Positions 46,041-58,084 of a stretch of 64,000 nt of DNA are shown here, piece by piece; position 1 is the stretch's first letter; every line of letters begins with the position of its first letter. The stretch is from Larix kaempferi. Lineage: Eukaryota; Streptophyta; Pinopsida; Pinales; Pinaceae. Under the pieces are notes generated by a model that did no database searches, was not told the DNA's origin, and saw nothing but the letters and a program-made list of their open reading frames with translations. Location: the NCBI GenBank assembly GCA_027924585.1, contig BSBM01000826.1:9889501-9953500 (forward strand), given 5' to 3'. A program made the position numbers and the translations under genes.

Positions 46041-46509
46041 TAAAATTGTTTAGCTCATCGATAAAGTTGCAAATCCCAAAAACTCTTTAAAAAATATTAA
46101 AATTAAAATAAAATAAAAAAATCGTTTAACCTAATTTTTAACCATATTCTTAAAAATAAAATAAATAAAAAATATTAGTTCACTAAATTATAACTATATT
46201 CTTTTCCATTCCTTCTTATTTATAAAAAATATTCTTTTCATTTTCTTTGTAAGATAAAATACACCATCTATATTGAAAATTTATTAAGAAGAACTCAAAT
46301 TATATAAATATTAATGAAAATTATTATATATAATTGACTAAAACAAACTTTAAAAATAAGAATAATAACATATAAATATTAATGAAATTTATTATATATA
46401 ATTAACTAAAATAAACTTTAAAAATAAGAATAATAAAATATGTAATGTCACAAAAATATCAACCCTATTATTTTCATTTCCTTTATAAAATGAAATACAA
46501 TATACTACT
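46041..46509. other. A-rich tail with a local tandem duplication
   Basis: Starts AAATTGTTTAGCTCATC, also found at the very end of the window. At 46298-46440 a segment of about 75 bases containing TTATATATAATT(G/A)ACTAAAA is tandemly duplicated. No gene was seen. Confidence 0.6.
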
Positions 46510-46935
46510 GAGCCTTTCAACTAGATGTATACATAAGAATGGTTCATGAAATACTTGCAACGACGAAATTTTTGTATGTTGCAAAAATATTTTGATGCAA
46601 GTTCATATTTTATTTCCATAGTAATTCATATTTTATTTCCAAAACCAAAACAGAAAGAATTTTCCGCTCGGTTCTATACTGAACCAAACATAAAGAAATC
46701 AACATTTGGACCTTCATACTTAGTATACATAGCCCCCAGGTTAGCTGACATCATGGCTTGTTTGTAGTCTTGCTGAGTCATGCAGGATGGCGCGACGTCG
46801 TCGGGTTGGAAGCTATTAGTGTTGTCGCTATTGCAGAAATCTGGGACCGGTTGCTGAATTAGCTCATTTTTATCCATTCCCGTCATTTTGCGATCAGTAT
46901 CAAGAAGCCCTTCGAAGGACACAGTAAGGACATAA
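46510..46935 (-). pseudogene. Unidentified gene fragment: possible last exon and 3' UTR
   Basis: Minus-strand frame at 46922-46674: MTGMDKNELIQQPVPDFCNS, DNTNSFQPDDVAPSCMTQQD, YKQAMMSANLGAMYTKYEGP, ending NVDFFMFGSV and TAG. Its base composition is richer in G+C than its surroundings and its residue use looks protein-like. Two AATAAAATATG poly(A)-like signals follow downstream on the same strand (46640-46600). No family was recognised. It may be a host gene fragment carried here, or the end of an unknown element. No start or upstream exon is identified. Confidence 0.4.
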
Positions 46936-46939
46936 GAGC

Positions 46940-47213
46940 ATTGAAACTATAACAAAATTTTTCCTTGATTGCTTGACTCTACATCCATTGATCCTAGTTG
47001 TTGTGAACCATTTATGTTCACCTCCCAAACTCTTTCATATCTTGTGAAGGATTTCTTCTTTTGCTCGTGAGTTTTCCGTTGTATGGGGGATTGAAGTGGT
47101 GGACGCACAAGTGGAGGGACCTAGTTATTGGTTCAAATGAGTTTCCGACAAGAGGTTGTATCTTGTACTTCTTGTTTACATTAATAGAAATACTCATTTT
47201 CTCGTCCATTTAT
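46940..47213 (+). repeat. Tat LTR fragment, left part
   Basis: Aligns with 10495-10730 of the Tat 5' LTR (for example GTTGTGAACC at 47000 and AATAGAAATACTCATTTTCT at 47184). It lacks about the first 390 bases. It stops at 47213, where a copia element has inserted, and resumes at 54239. Confidence 0.85.
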
Positions 47214-47864
47214 TGTTACTTTTTTCAGAAATTTGAATCTGATCTAGGATCTTAACTGAGAGAATAACATGTACAACATATCTACAGCATATCAATCATG
47301 GACATAATAATGAAATCACATAAGAGACATAGAGTTTCACCGGGGAAAACCAAGAAGGTGAAAAACTCCGCAACTTCCTTAGAGATAGATAGAGAAATGA
47401 TACAACCAAAGTACAAGAGATAGTCTTCTCCTAGTAGCTGATCCTCCTCCTCACATGTGCGCCACTTTCCAAGTGATGGAAGAGTGATTAATGAGATGAT
47501 CAAATAGAGATCTCTCGATCTCTATTTATACTTGTCCTGTCCTGCCCAATAAAACAGTGGGGCCGACTTGTCTAACTTAGCCTAATAACCCATGGTTACA
47601 TTAATTCGGGCCGACCCCACACTTGGTGGTCTAATAACCCATTTACGCACATGACTCATACAGGGCCAACCCCATGAAGGTGGTCTAATAACCCATCAAG
47701 TATAAGTTACGACACTTACAATATAAGTGACGACACTTCCGTATAGAGGAATAATAACATCTCTATAGGAATAAAAACACTTCTATATAGAGGAATAATA
47801 ACATCTCTATAGGAATACAATATACATGGGTAAAATACATTCCGAAGTTACATATACATCAACA
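47214..47864 (-). repeat. Copia 3' LTR (651 bp)
   Basis: Plus-strand reading TGTTACTTTTTTCAG to TACATCAACA. It is 57 bases longer than its partner because a GAATAATAACATCTCTATAG segment is duplicated at about 47750-47815. Confidence 0.95.
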
Positions 47865-49387
47865 CTCCCTCTTAACTAAGAAGGTATTTCTTGACACAGA
47901 TATGCTAGCAGAAGTCTTCTTTTCTGGATCATCATCATTGGATAATCGTCATCGAATCATAATCATCGTCACTGCTGCTGCTATCTCATTCAATCTCCGA
48001 TATACTCGTCATAGGAAGTTCTACATAGCCAGTCCTTTTTCATACTGGATGAAGGCCCACCACCTGCAGGTCTTCATCATCACTGGCCATACTGTGGAAT
48101 CCTCAGGACTTATAACGTGCATCACAAAACCTCGCAAGAGCATCCAGGTTGTTATGTGCATCACAAAACCTCGCAAGAGCATCCAGGTTGTTATGTGCAT
48201 CACAAAACCTCGCAAGAGCATCCAAGTTGTTACAAGCACATGGATCTACTTGTCGGATCTCCCAGGGCTGTATTATATGTGATTGTCACAAAACCTTAAA
48301 AGAGTGTCTTTCCCAACAAGATCTATAAAGAGCATCCGAGGCCTTTTACGTGTCTAGCACAACCTGTTCGGATCTCCAGGACTTATTACATGTGACCCCT
48401 ACCACAAAACCTTCAAAGAGTGTCTTGACTAGAAAGAACTCTAAAGAGCATCTGAGGCCTTTTTCATCCTGTCCAGGTCTCTGGGGCGTATTACATGTGT
48501 TCATGGAAAAACCTCGAAAGAGCATCCCAGGACTGATTACGAGCACACAGCTCAACCTATCGGATCTCCCAGCACTGGATTATATGCCATAGGACAAAAC
48601 CTCGAAAGAGCATCTGCCAGATATCCCAAGACCAGATTACATGCCATAGGAAAGTCCTCGAAAGACTATTTGCAAATCTCCCAGGGTTGGATTATATGTC
48701 CTCCCAAAGCAAAACCTCGAAAGAGCATTTTTCAGATATCCCAGGGCCACATTACATGCCATAGGAAAAACCTCGAAAGACTATCTGCAAACCTCCGAGG
48801 GATGGATTATATGCTTATCTGCACAACCTTTTCCACAGCCACAGAGTATCAACCTGATACTCACCATACATCATCATGATGTACACATGATCATCCTGAT
48901 CATCATCACTGCATCGTCCTGATGCATGTCATGTGGAGCAACATCCTAAAGCTCGTCATCCATGATCATCCTGATCAAACAATGCATCCACCTGATGCAT
49001 ACCAAGTATCTACCTGATACATATCATCATACATGATGTATCCATCTGATACATACGCAGATACATGATCCACCTTATCATACAATGTATCCATCTGATA
49101 TATATCAACATACATGATCTACCTGATCATATAACGTATCCACCTGATACATATACAGATACATGGTCCAAGCATCCAACATGATGCATATACATATAGA
49201 TGATCCAATTGATCATAAAAAGCATCAACATGATGCATATACAAATATATCAAGCATCCAACATGATGCATATACATAGTAGTAACTGGAGCATCATCCT
49301 GATGCTTATCATTCAACGCTTACATCGATAGCCATGTGAAGGATCCTCCTCTCACCATGCTTGGAATGGCTCCAGCAAATGTGTCCA
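47865..49387 (-). repeat. Copia 3' non-coding region made of tandem repeats
   Basis: Three adjoining arrays. (1) Three 39-bp copies of GTGCATCACAAAACCTCGCA... at 48117-48233. (2) Diverged units of about 50-60 bp with CCTCGAAAGAGCAT and CCCAG(G/A)(G/A)C...ATTACATGCC at 48240-48830. (3) A dense run of short CATCCTGATGCAT / ATACATGATC units at 48840-49310. Open frames here are repeat artefacts. Confidence 0.8.
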
Positions 49388-50994
49388 TCACTTCTTCCTC
49401 AAAGTGTCGTCAATCTGAAGAACACCAAGCCTCTCCCTGAAGTACTCAAACTTCACTCTAGCTAGTGGCTTTGTCAGCACATCTGCAATCTGCTCATCCG
49501 TCGCAACATACAGGAGCTTCACTGCTCCTCTCTGTACCATATCCCTGATATAGTGATATTTGATCTTAATGTGTTTCAACCTTTCATGGAACACTGGGTT
49601 CTCAGATAGCTTCACACAACTTTGGTTGTCACAATAGATACTAGTAGCATCCAACGGGAGATCAAATAGATTAGACAGTAGCTTTCGGAGCCATACTATC
49701 ACACAACTATCCAAACAAGCTGCACCATACTCTGCTTTGACTGTTCTTAGTGCTACACAGGACTACTTCCTGCTAAACCAAGAGATCACACCTGATCCCA
49801 TACTGAAGCAGCACCCAGAAGTGATCTTCCTTTCTGCAGCACTGCCTGCCAATTCTGAATCAACATAACCCTGCAGGTTAAACTTTTGATTCTCATCATA
49901 CTTGATCTCATAATCAACCGTACCCTTCAGGCACCTCAGAATATGCTTTACAGCAACCAGGTGAACACCTCTTGGACACATCAGGAACTGGCTCAATGTG
50001 TTCACCGCAAAGCAAATATCTATTCTCATGCTCATCATGTACATAGAGGACCCAATCATCTGATGATACATAGTGACATCAACCGGCTCAGATGAAGCAT
50101 CACACAGAAGCTTCAGGTTCGATGCCATAGGTGTGGCAATGGCCTTGTAGTCCTTCATCCCGAATCTCTTCAGGATCTCTACTGCATACTTCCCTTGTCC
50201 AAGGAAGATCCCATCTGCACTCTGCCACACCTCCATGCCTATAAAATAGTGCATCATCCCCAAGTCCTTCATCTCAAACTTGGTAACAATCCTCCTCTTC
50301 GTGTCGGCAATCAATCTATCCTCACCTGTTACAAACAGGTCATCCACATACAATAGTAGTATCACTGGATATCCTTCCTCAACCTTGTATTAAAGGTTGG
50401 AATCCGCTTTACTCTTAGTAAATCCCAAATTGGATAGAAAGTTGTCTATCCTACCATACCAAGTCCTAGGAGCTTGCTTCAAGCCATACAAGGATTTCTT
50501 CAACTTGCACACATATGACGCTCTGTCATGTGTCTCAAAACCAAGTGGCTGCACCACATACACTTCCTCCTCGAGTACACCATTCAAGAAAGCTGTCTTG
50601 ACATCCCTCTAGTGTATCTTCTACTTCATCACTGCAGCTAGAGCAAGTACTGATCTGATGGAAGTGTATCTGGCTACAAGAGAAAAAGTCTCTTCATAGT
50701 CTATCCCCTCTTTCTAGTAGCAGCCACAAGCTACAAATCTCACTTTGTATTTCTCTATTCTACCATCTGTAGCATGCTTGATCTTGTAGATCCATTTCGA
50801 AGTCACAACAGACTTCCCTTTAGGTCTTGGGACTGCATCCCAAACATCATTCTTCATGATCGATTGGTACTCCTCAATCATGCGTTCTTCCCGAATCCTC
50901 GGAACTTCAATATATTCAATATCTTCAATAGATAACTTTGTTGCTGAACAAATGTTGTAATCCTTCTTTTGTAGGTGATGGTATACGATCTTTC
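49388..50994 (-). pseudogene. Copia reverse transcriptase and RNase H, broken
   Basis: From a likely acceptor at 50994: KIVYHHLQKKDYNICSATKL, MIEEYQSIMKNDVWDAVPRP, VVTSKWIYKIKHATDGRIEK and, after TAG codons, [20 protein letters not shown] and [20 protein letters not shown]. After a frame break near 50388 come LLLYVDDLFVTGEDRLI (catalytic YVDD intact) and IGSSMYMMSMRIDICFAVNT. After one TAG (RK-stop-SCVALRT) the RNase H end follows: YCDNQSCVKLSENPVFHERL and EQIADVLTKPLARVKFEYF, stop at 49388. Five or more stops are seen, mostly TAG. It is the best preserved copia pol in the window, but inactive. Confidence 0.9.
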
Positions 50995-51413
50995 CTACAA
51001 AACAAGCTAAATTGCATGATTAGAAAACATCTCATAGTTTTCAGAACAAATTCTTACACATAGGCAAATATGTCATATAGTCATGCAATTATCTTAGCCA
51101 ATGCTTCAATACAACATTTATCCATATCCCGTAACTTTCTAGATGCCTTCCAATCTCTACCAGAACATTGCTAAGAGTGTGCACAACTCCCAACATGTCA
51201 GCAAATAGGTTTCATTCTAGATAAGTAGCAATGGAATGTTGCACAATGCCATAGGCCACTTACCCATCACATGCATATTAGTAGTATACTGTTCCTTAAT
51301 GCAATTATTCTAATATGCATAATACACACCCTAAGTCTAGGAACATAGGCATATACATCATTAAACAATATTATTTAAACAAACAAATATGCAAGAAATG
51401 ACAATTCAAATAC

Positions 51414-52453
51414 TTATCTTTGTTTGGTTGTAGGGTGGACTCCCTCTCAATCTTTGTTTCCTTGCAGGAACTACTGGAGTGTGCTCCCTCTTGATCTTTG
51501 CTTCCTGGACTACATGTCCTTGAACTTATATCCATCCTCGATCACTATGCATACTTACTAGTATCATCATTGTGTTATCCTCTAGATCTCATACATAATC
51601 ATACATTCATTAGTATAATCTTAATACTATCAAGAGACAATAATCTTAAACATGTATGGTCATGATCATTTCAACCACAGATAATAAACATTAATATTCA
51701 AGGTTTCAGGGAATACTTCTTTTACTCATGCATATTTTTATTTGAACAAAGGACTTTTCTGGTTATCATATCATCAATCAAGGTAAGAGACATAATATGC
51801 ATAAACCCTTGATTACTTATCTTTCTAACTTCATGAATAATCATTATCAACCCTACAACAGTATAAGATCCTAAAACAAGGTAGGATTCTAACTTGATAT
51901 AGGAAAGACATACCTGGTTATCATATTTGCTAGTTATGTCTAGCAATGTCTTCTTGTTCTCTTCAATGACTTGTGCTAATAACCTACATATCTCATAGGT
52001 TAAGCATTGTAGAATCAAATTATACATACCTCATAAGTAGACCTTCAATGTGATCCATGACAATGGATGAATCTTTGTCTTCATGTCACCATGGTCATAT
52101 GTTCTTGAACTAGAACATGATTTGTCTTTCTTGATGTACCTTTCATGTTAGCGGACAACATCAATCTCATACAACACCACAATGCATTAGTAGAATCATA
52201 AGTTTCAAAACCCTAATCAATGAATATCTTCCATCATGTATTCATATTTTTATTAAGGTGATACGACAAGTCTAAAATTAATCAAGATTGTACTAATCTT
52301 AATGAAGACAAACATAAAGTTAATCATGAACAGATTTCAAACATACCCGTAATTCCTACCTGTCGAGTTTTCTTGTAATCTTCTTATGTGAGGTCTTAGC
52401 CTCATCTCCCTCTGAAACTCGAACTTCTTCACTGATGCAGGTGACCAATCCAT
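51414..52453 (-). pseudogene. Candidate spliced leader gene in the copia element (three exons running into RT)
   Basis: Exon 1 (52453-52360) begins ATG: MDWSPASVKKFEFQREMRLR and ends at donor GTAGGAAT. Exon 2 (51975-51914) follows acceptor TTATTAG and reads AQVIEENKKTLLDITSKYDN, ending at GTATGT. Exon 3 (51504-51414) follows TCCAG: EAKIKREHTPVVPARKQRLR, then GSPPYNQTK, to donor GTATTT. The next acceptor, TTTTGTAG at 50995, opens the RT frame. Exon phases (1, 0, 1) match at all three junctions. The product is Lys/Arg/Glu-rich with no recognised domain. It takes the place of gag-protease-integrase. Either a captured host transcript or a rearranged gag is possible. The exon model is inference. 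Confidence 0.4.
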
Positions 52454-52685
52454 TCTATTCTAGGATTAACCCAATCCACTTGATTTGCAGAAACTGGATC
52501 TCGAGCTGGATTAAGGTTTGTGAGAGAAACCCTAAAAATTCAAACTTTGAATTTCAAACTTATGAAAGTTTAGAAAGATGCGCCTTGATGAGTCGATCAA
52601 GCTGGTATACTTAGAATTTGAAAACTGCAAAGTTTCACCCCTCAAAATTGCCTTTGAAACTTCTGGATCTTCTAGACAAGATCTC

Positions 52686-53020
52686 GAACTAGGGTTTGAT
52701 AAAGCCCACCCTTCTGGCCAACCAAAAGGTTCGATCCAAAGCTCTAAACTTTGATTTTTCTGAGGAGCTTCCAGCTGTTGTCACAGACTCCAAAAATTCC
52801 AACTTTTGCAGAAGCCCTAATTTTCCACTTTTCTGATCAAAGTCCTGAACTAGGGTTTGATCAAGCCCGACCTTCTGCCCAACCAAAAAAATTGATCTTG
52901 GTCTCTAAATTTTGATTTTGATGAGTAGCATTCAGCTGTGGTCTCCAATTACAAAAATTCCAACTTTATCTGAAACCCTAATTCCCGGAGCCATGAATGA
53001 AGGTGCTCAAAATCCAATTC
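52686..53020 (-). repeat. Tandem duplication of about 165 bp in the copia leader
   Basis: GAACTAGGGTTTGAT at 52686 and again at 52850 each begin a similar segment through CCAACCAAAA, AAATTTTGATTTT and CAGCTGT. The rest of the leader (53020-53632) has no recognised gene; a short open frame at 53149-53445 on the other strand is unsupported. Confidence 0.7.
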
Positions 53021-53632
53021 TATTTTGACATAAATATGCACCTGATTGTTTCTAGTGTAACTCTGAAATTATGAATCCACAGGGTCTGAACCTTCTACCT
53101 GTGGTAGCCTGACCTGTCTTATTTCGAACCCCACAGGTCTCACCTCAATTGGATTATCTGAGAGAGATTTATGCCAAGTGTCGCAACATGACCTGTTTAT
53201 GTGATAAAATAGGAGAGCGAACTTGTACGGAGTTCCACGTATCACTGGTTCACTTTAGGCCTCTGAACCTTCGGCCTATGAAATTAAAGTCCATTCCCTA
53301 CTTGTCAAGTTTTACGAAATTTCATTTGGAGCTTCCTAGCCCAAGTTATAACCTTTTTTCCTATGTATTTGTTTATGACTCAGATCTAGAAGAGGCAAAA
53401 ACCCTAGATTGTACAGATCATAAAGCACAAAGTACAACGAATTAGAAGTTGTGCTTTGGACATAAGGTACATGGGGATCTTATATTTGACCTGTAAAATT
53501 TTAGATCCTGAAACCTTGCCAAAATGTATTTATAGCAAAAGTTCTACGATGACTGGTTTTTGCTATATCAAGCCCTAGCTTCGCAAGTGCAAGAAGTGTC
53601 ATAAATGCCATACCATACCTTCTTTTAGGCTA

Positions 53633-53644
53633 GCTCTGATACCA
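53633..53644 (-). other. Copia primer binding site
   Basis: TGGTATCAGAGC on the minus strand, directly after the 5' LTR; complementary to the 3' end of plant initiator tRNA-Met. Confidence 0.95.
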
Positions 53645-54238
53645 TGTTAGTTTTTCAGAAATCTCAATCTGATCTAGGATCTTAACTGAGAGAATAACAT
53701 GTACAGCATATCAATCATGGACACAATAATGCAAGCACACAAGAGACACAAAGTTTCATCGAGGAAAACCAAGAAGGTGAAAAACCCCGCAACTTCCTCA
53801 GAGATAGATAGAGCAATGATACAACCAAAGTACTAGAGATAGTATTCTCCTAGCAACTGATCCTCCTTCTCACATGTGCGCTACTTTCCGAGTGATGGAA
53901 GAGTGAGTAATGAGATGATCAAATAGAGATCTCTCGATCTCTATTTATACTGGTCTTGTCCTGCCCAATAAACCAGTGGGGCCGACTTGTCTAACTTAGC
54001 CTAATAACCCATCGTTACATTAATCCGGGCTGACCCCACACTTGGTGGTCTAATAACCCATTTACCCACATGACTCATACAGGGCCGACCCCATCAAGGT
54101 GGTCTAATAACCCATCAAGTATAAGTTACGACACTTACAATATAAATGACGACACTTCCCTATAGAGGAATAATAACATCTCTATAGGAATACAATATAC
54201 ATGGCTAAATACATTCCGAAGTTACATATACATCAACA
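53645..54238 (-). repeat. Copia 5' LTR (594 bp)
   Basis: Plus-strand reading TGTTAGTTTTTCAG to TACATCAACA; the partner of 47214-47864 and very similar to it apart from the 57-base duplication. Confidence 0.95.
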
Positions 54239-54558
54239 TTTATGTTGTGAATGATCATTTATTATCATTAGGTACATCTGCTTATATATATCATGGATTA
54301 TGCTATCATATATGCTGACCTCTTTTATATATCATATGCACTTTTTTGCATTTATTGTTGATATTAAGCTGCAGGTTCAAGTGTTGTGATTCGAAAGCTC
54401 AACAGAATTCTTCATCAGACATCCGGTTGAGGTAGGTCCTTTATTATGGTTATCAACATTTACATTTATATAGCATATGTTGGGGAGTGAGTTGATTTCT
54501 AGAGTTCATCTGTCTGTTGTGGTCTACCCCAATCCATACGAAGTTATTCTCCGTAACA
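54239..54558 (+). repeat. Tat LTR fragment, right part
   Basis: Continues the Tat LTR after the copia element: TTTATGTTGTGAATG (compare 10716) through CTACCCCAATCC to the LTR end CTCCGTAACA at 54558. It directly abuts macro-repeat unit C. Confidence 0.85.
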
Positions 54559-57554
54559 CTAGATGAACCACTAAGAATATGGAGGTCTAAATGATTCTCA
54601 AAAGAGGGTACATAGAAGGCATAGGTAATTTTAGGGGCTAAATTAATCCCATGGGATATATTAAGGGGGTTACAGAAATTTTGTGGGTTATTTTCTTATA
54701 TGGAAAGGGTTTTTTTAGTTGAAATATATTCACCCAATATATATTAGAGAATGAATAAATCCAAAATGAATAGCCTCCCTTATATTAATGAGGAAAATGA
54801 AAAAAAAATATTTTCACCTTAGAAAAATCTCCCTCCAATCTATCTTTTGTCCCCAATTTCTAAATAGATTCTTGTGGAATCATTCCTTCGCCCCCAATTT
54901 TTCAGTAAGGGCGGCTCCCAATGGTTATTTCTCCCTCCATTTTCCCTGTAATTTAGGCACACAACTGCATGCACCTGGAGTTTTAGTCAATTTCATGTTG
55001 ATACCTTCTTTGAGCCCTCCATTTCTTGTATTGGAGGGAAAATCAAGGGAATTTTTGTCCTATATAATGACTGCAATGTTAGTATTGATACCTTCTTTGA
55101 GCACTCGATTTCTAGTATTGGACGGAAAATCAATGGCAATTTTGTCCTATATAATGACTACAATGACTCTTTGTTCACCCACATCGGATTTCATTTGCAG
55201 GGTGAAGGTCCTAGTTTATGTGATTCCACTTTTCATTCTTAGTTTTCTTGACATTTTAATCTTCACGTAACATCTCCATTTATTAAAGCTCAAGACTTGA
55301 AGGGGCATACCGCACATGAAATTTATGAGAGAATACATACTCGCATCATGATTTTTATCCAACAATTAATGCGGCATGCTTTTTATCATGCATTTTAGAT
55401 CTGCAACTACCATATATTATTATACTGTAAATTTGTCTTTTATCGTGGATTTTTTTAAGGCCTATTTAATTCTATGGCACTCTTGATTCTTAGGGCTCAT
55501 TCGGTGTTGTTAGGGTTTTTATCTATCCTAGGATTATTGGTTTCGTGGAAGCATTATAGAGCTAAGAAGATATGATTTATTTTATGCCTTGTGATGTTTA
55601 AAACATCTACTAACATTTATACGTTATTAGTGGTTTCTACTCTTGATGGAGAGATGCCGCATGGTTTTTATATATTCAAACTAAATTTTACCTAGTTGTT
55701 TAAAATATGCTTTTATTAGGATCTTGCTCTACAATTATTATTGGACCTGAGGCATTCATGAGTGTGGATGTTCATATTTTTTGTCTATTATTGTTTATGT
55801 TTGTGATATTTGTAATATAAATGAATGCACGTTGAATATAATGGTGGGGATACAATGGAATGGTATTTTTTTTGGCACTATCTTCCTGCAGAGTTGTCCA
55901 AAGCATTCTGGTAGATTCTTTTATTTGTATTGATAAGCTCGTGACTCGTAGATTTTTTATTCGTATTTCCAAGTTCATCAATTTTATTTGTAACCAAAAA
56001 TTGTTGGGTCTGGTAATCGTTTTACAATATTTTGATTTTTGCAAGGGTCATTCATTAGCAAAATATTTTTTTGTAATTTGTTTTGATGTGTAATTGCTAT
56101 CATCATCGATATATGGATCTAGTTATGTATGATGAACATATGATTTAGCTGGAACACGATACTTATTTCCATCATGATTATATATAATATGTACAAGGCA
56201 TGTTTGACCTGAGATGTAGACATTCTGCTATTTGATATCTTGTCTTTTACATTCAATGATGATGCTAAACCAGTTTTACAACATTTTCCATGCTTTTGAA
56301 AATTTCAAGGACATGGATATTGAAACCACCTCAGTTTATTTGAGAAAAAATAGTCTTTCTAAGTAGTTCTAATGATATGCATGATGATGCATTAATGTAC
56401 TTTCTATTCTTGTTAGTGTGTGTTCTTATTCCTAATAACCCTTGCAATTTTCTCACTAAATCTAAAAATTCTAAATCAAATGACAGAATTCATATTTTGA
56501 TTGTCAATAAAAAAAGGAAAAGGTGGTATTCATATATATAAATAGAAACGCACGTTATTTTTTTTCTTATAGGGTAGCTTAAAAATGTGAGGTTCGAAAA
56601 ATAAGCTATTTTGGAATTCACACACTATATTAAGATTGTGGGTCTCGATAAGACTCCACGTTGTAATAATGGTCATGGGTGCCATAATCACTCCACAGTG
56701 TAAAGTGTTCAAATATATCAGTTTGTCAACCTGTCAAGATTTAAGTCCCCACATGTCCGTGGGAACATTAAGGGACGAGATAATACGTGGAGTCCCCACT
56801 TTCCGTGAATCTAGTTAGTGTAGTTGTGTTTCACCGATAGATTTAGTCGTGAGTGACAGAATATTGCTTGTGAAATGTATAAATAAATCCCTCCTCTCCT
56901 CTTTCATGCATTTTTTCATTCAATATTCTAGGAGTTGAGAGAGTCCAGAGTTGAGCTCTGGTATATACTCATCTATTGCACTACCTTAGTAATCTATAGA
57001 ATAAAAGGTTGAGTCTTCGTGGAAAAAGATTCACCAATATGTTACAAGGTTTTATAATTCGATGAAATATTCTCTAAGTTTTTACAATATTTTATAATTT
57101 TTTGAAATATACATCAAGATTTTACAATATCTTGGAGTTTAGTGAAAGATTCACCAATATTTTACAATATTCTATAATAGAATGAAATTTTAGCCAAAAA
57201 ATTATATTTACATATTATATTATTGATAAAATATCCTTCAAATTTTCCCATATATTGGAGAGATTCGTCCATTTATTATAGATATAAATTTTGGGGGGGT
57301 TCTTGAAATTATCCATGGTAGAAGGGATGAGATAAGCCATGAATTATTTCAACACACACATGAAAAAGCAAGAGGTCAAACATGAGGTAATGGAAGCTAA
57401 GTTTAATGCATGTGTTTGAAGTGTGACAAGCTTTCTAGTGATTTTGAATGGACTATAACATAATTATGGGGTTTATGCAAGGGGTCCCAATCTAGAGTGA
57501 ATCATCCATTGTTTCATTGTTAATAATAAGTTATGTTTTTAATTTGTACTGTTA

Positions 57555-58084
57555 TGAAGAAGTGTGATGGGTCAAGGTAAATTCAATCAGAGTTTGGAGG
57601 TGATGCATTCGCCCTCCTTGATCGCATGCTTCTTATGTTCTTCTATTCGATCATTGGCACATGTTCTCATAGTTTCCTTGATTATGGAGGACACTACCAT
57701 TTGCTTGGGTTCATGTCTTAGGAACATTTTTATGATTTTGGTTTTGATCTCACCCTTGCTGGTTCGAAGGAGATCACAAGAAACCATCTATCAATTCTTG
57801 GAGTTGATTTAACTTCCACTGATCAGAAGTTCAATTTTCAAGAGAAATTAGATCTGATCGGAGCTAGTGCTACCTTAGTTGGTTCGAATCATAGGTTCCA
57901 GAATGTTATTCATATTTTGGGATTTGTTCTTAGCATGTTTGGTTTGAATATAAAGTTCAGGAAGCCTCCAGATTCACTTGCATCCACTACAGGAGAACTC
58001 AAGCACATGTTTTTGGAGCATGATCCACTTCTTCCCAAGAGGAAGATACCTCTAGAAATTGAACCAAGCATCACACCTACTTGA
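57555..58084 (+). pseudogene. Unknown frame shared by units A and C, copy C
   Basis: Reads GGDAFALLDRMLLMFFYSII, GTCSHSFLDYGGHYHLLGFM, TAG (same place as copy A), then EHFYDFGFDLTLAGSKEITR, NHLSILGVDLTSTDQKFNFQ, EKLDLIGASATLVGSNHRFQ, FRKPPDSLASTTGELKHMFL, EHDPLLPKRKIPLEIEPSIT and TGA. It is better preserved than copy A, with one internal stop. It lies upstream of two G runs (58126 and 58260) and an LTR-like start. Confidence 0.5.

Larger units (their letters stand above)
47209..54243 (-). mobile_element. Complete-ended Ty1/copia element inserted in the Tat LTR
   Basis: LTRs at 47214-47864 (3' LTR) and 53645-54238 (5' LTR); the target duplication TTTAT is at 47209-47213 and 54239-54243. The primer site TGGTATCAGAGC (53644-53633) directly abuts the 5' LTR; it is the standard initiator-Met-tRNA site of copia elements. 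The polypurine tract AAGAGGGAG is at 47873-47865. Inside, only RT and RNase H remain; gag, protease and integrase are absent, replaced by about 2.6 kb of non-retroviral sequence. Confidence 0.95.

Noticed and set aside
48117-49310. Possible CRISPR-like array
   Set aside because: Repeats are adjacent and diverge gradually, with no regular spacers, in plant DNA inside a copia element. These are minisatellites.
53149-53445. Plus-strand open frame in the copia leader
   Set aside because: It is opposite to the element's direction, between the primer site and a tandem duplication, with no recognised domain.
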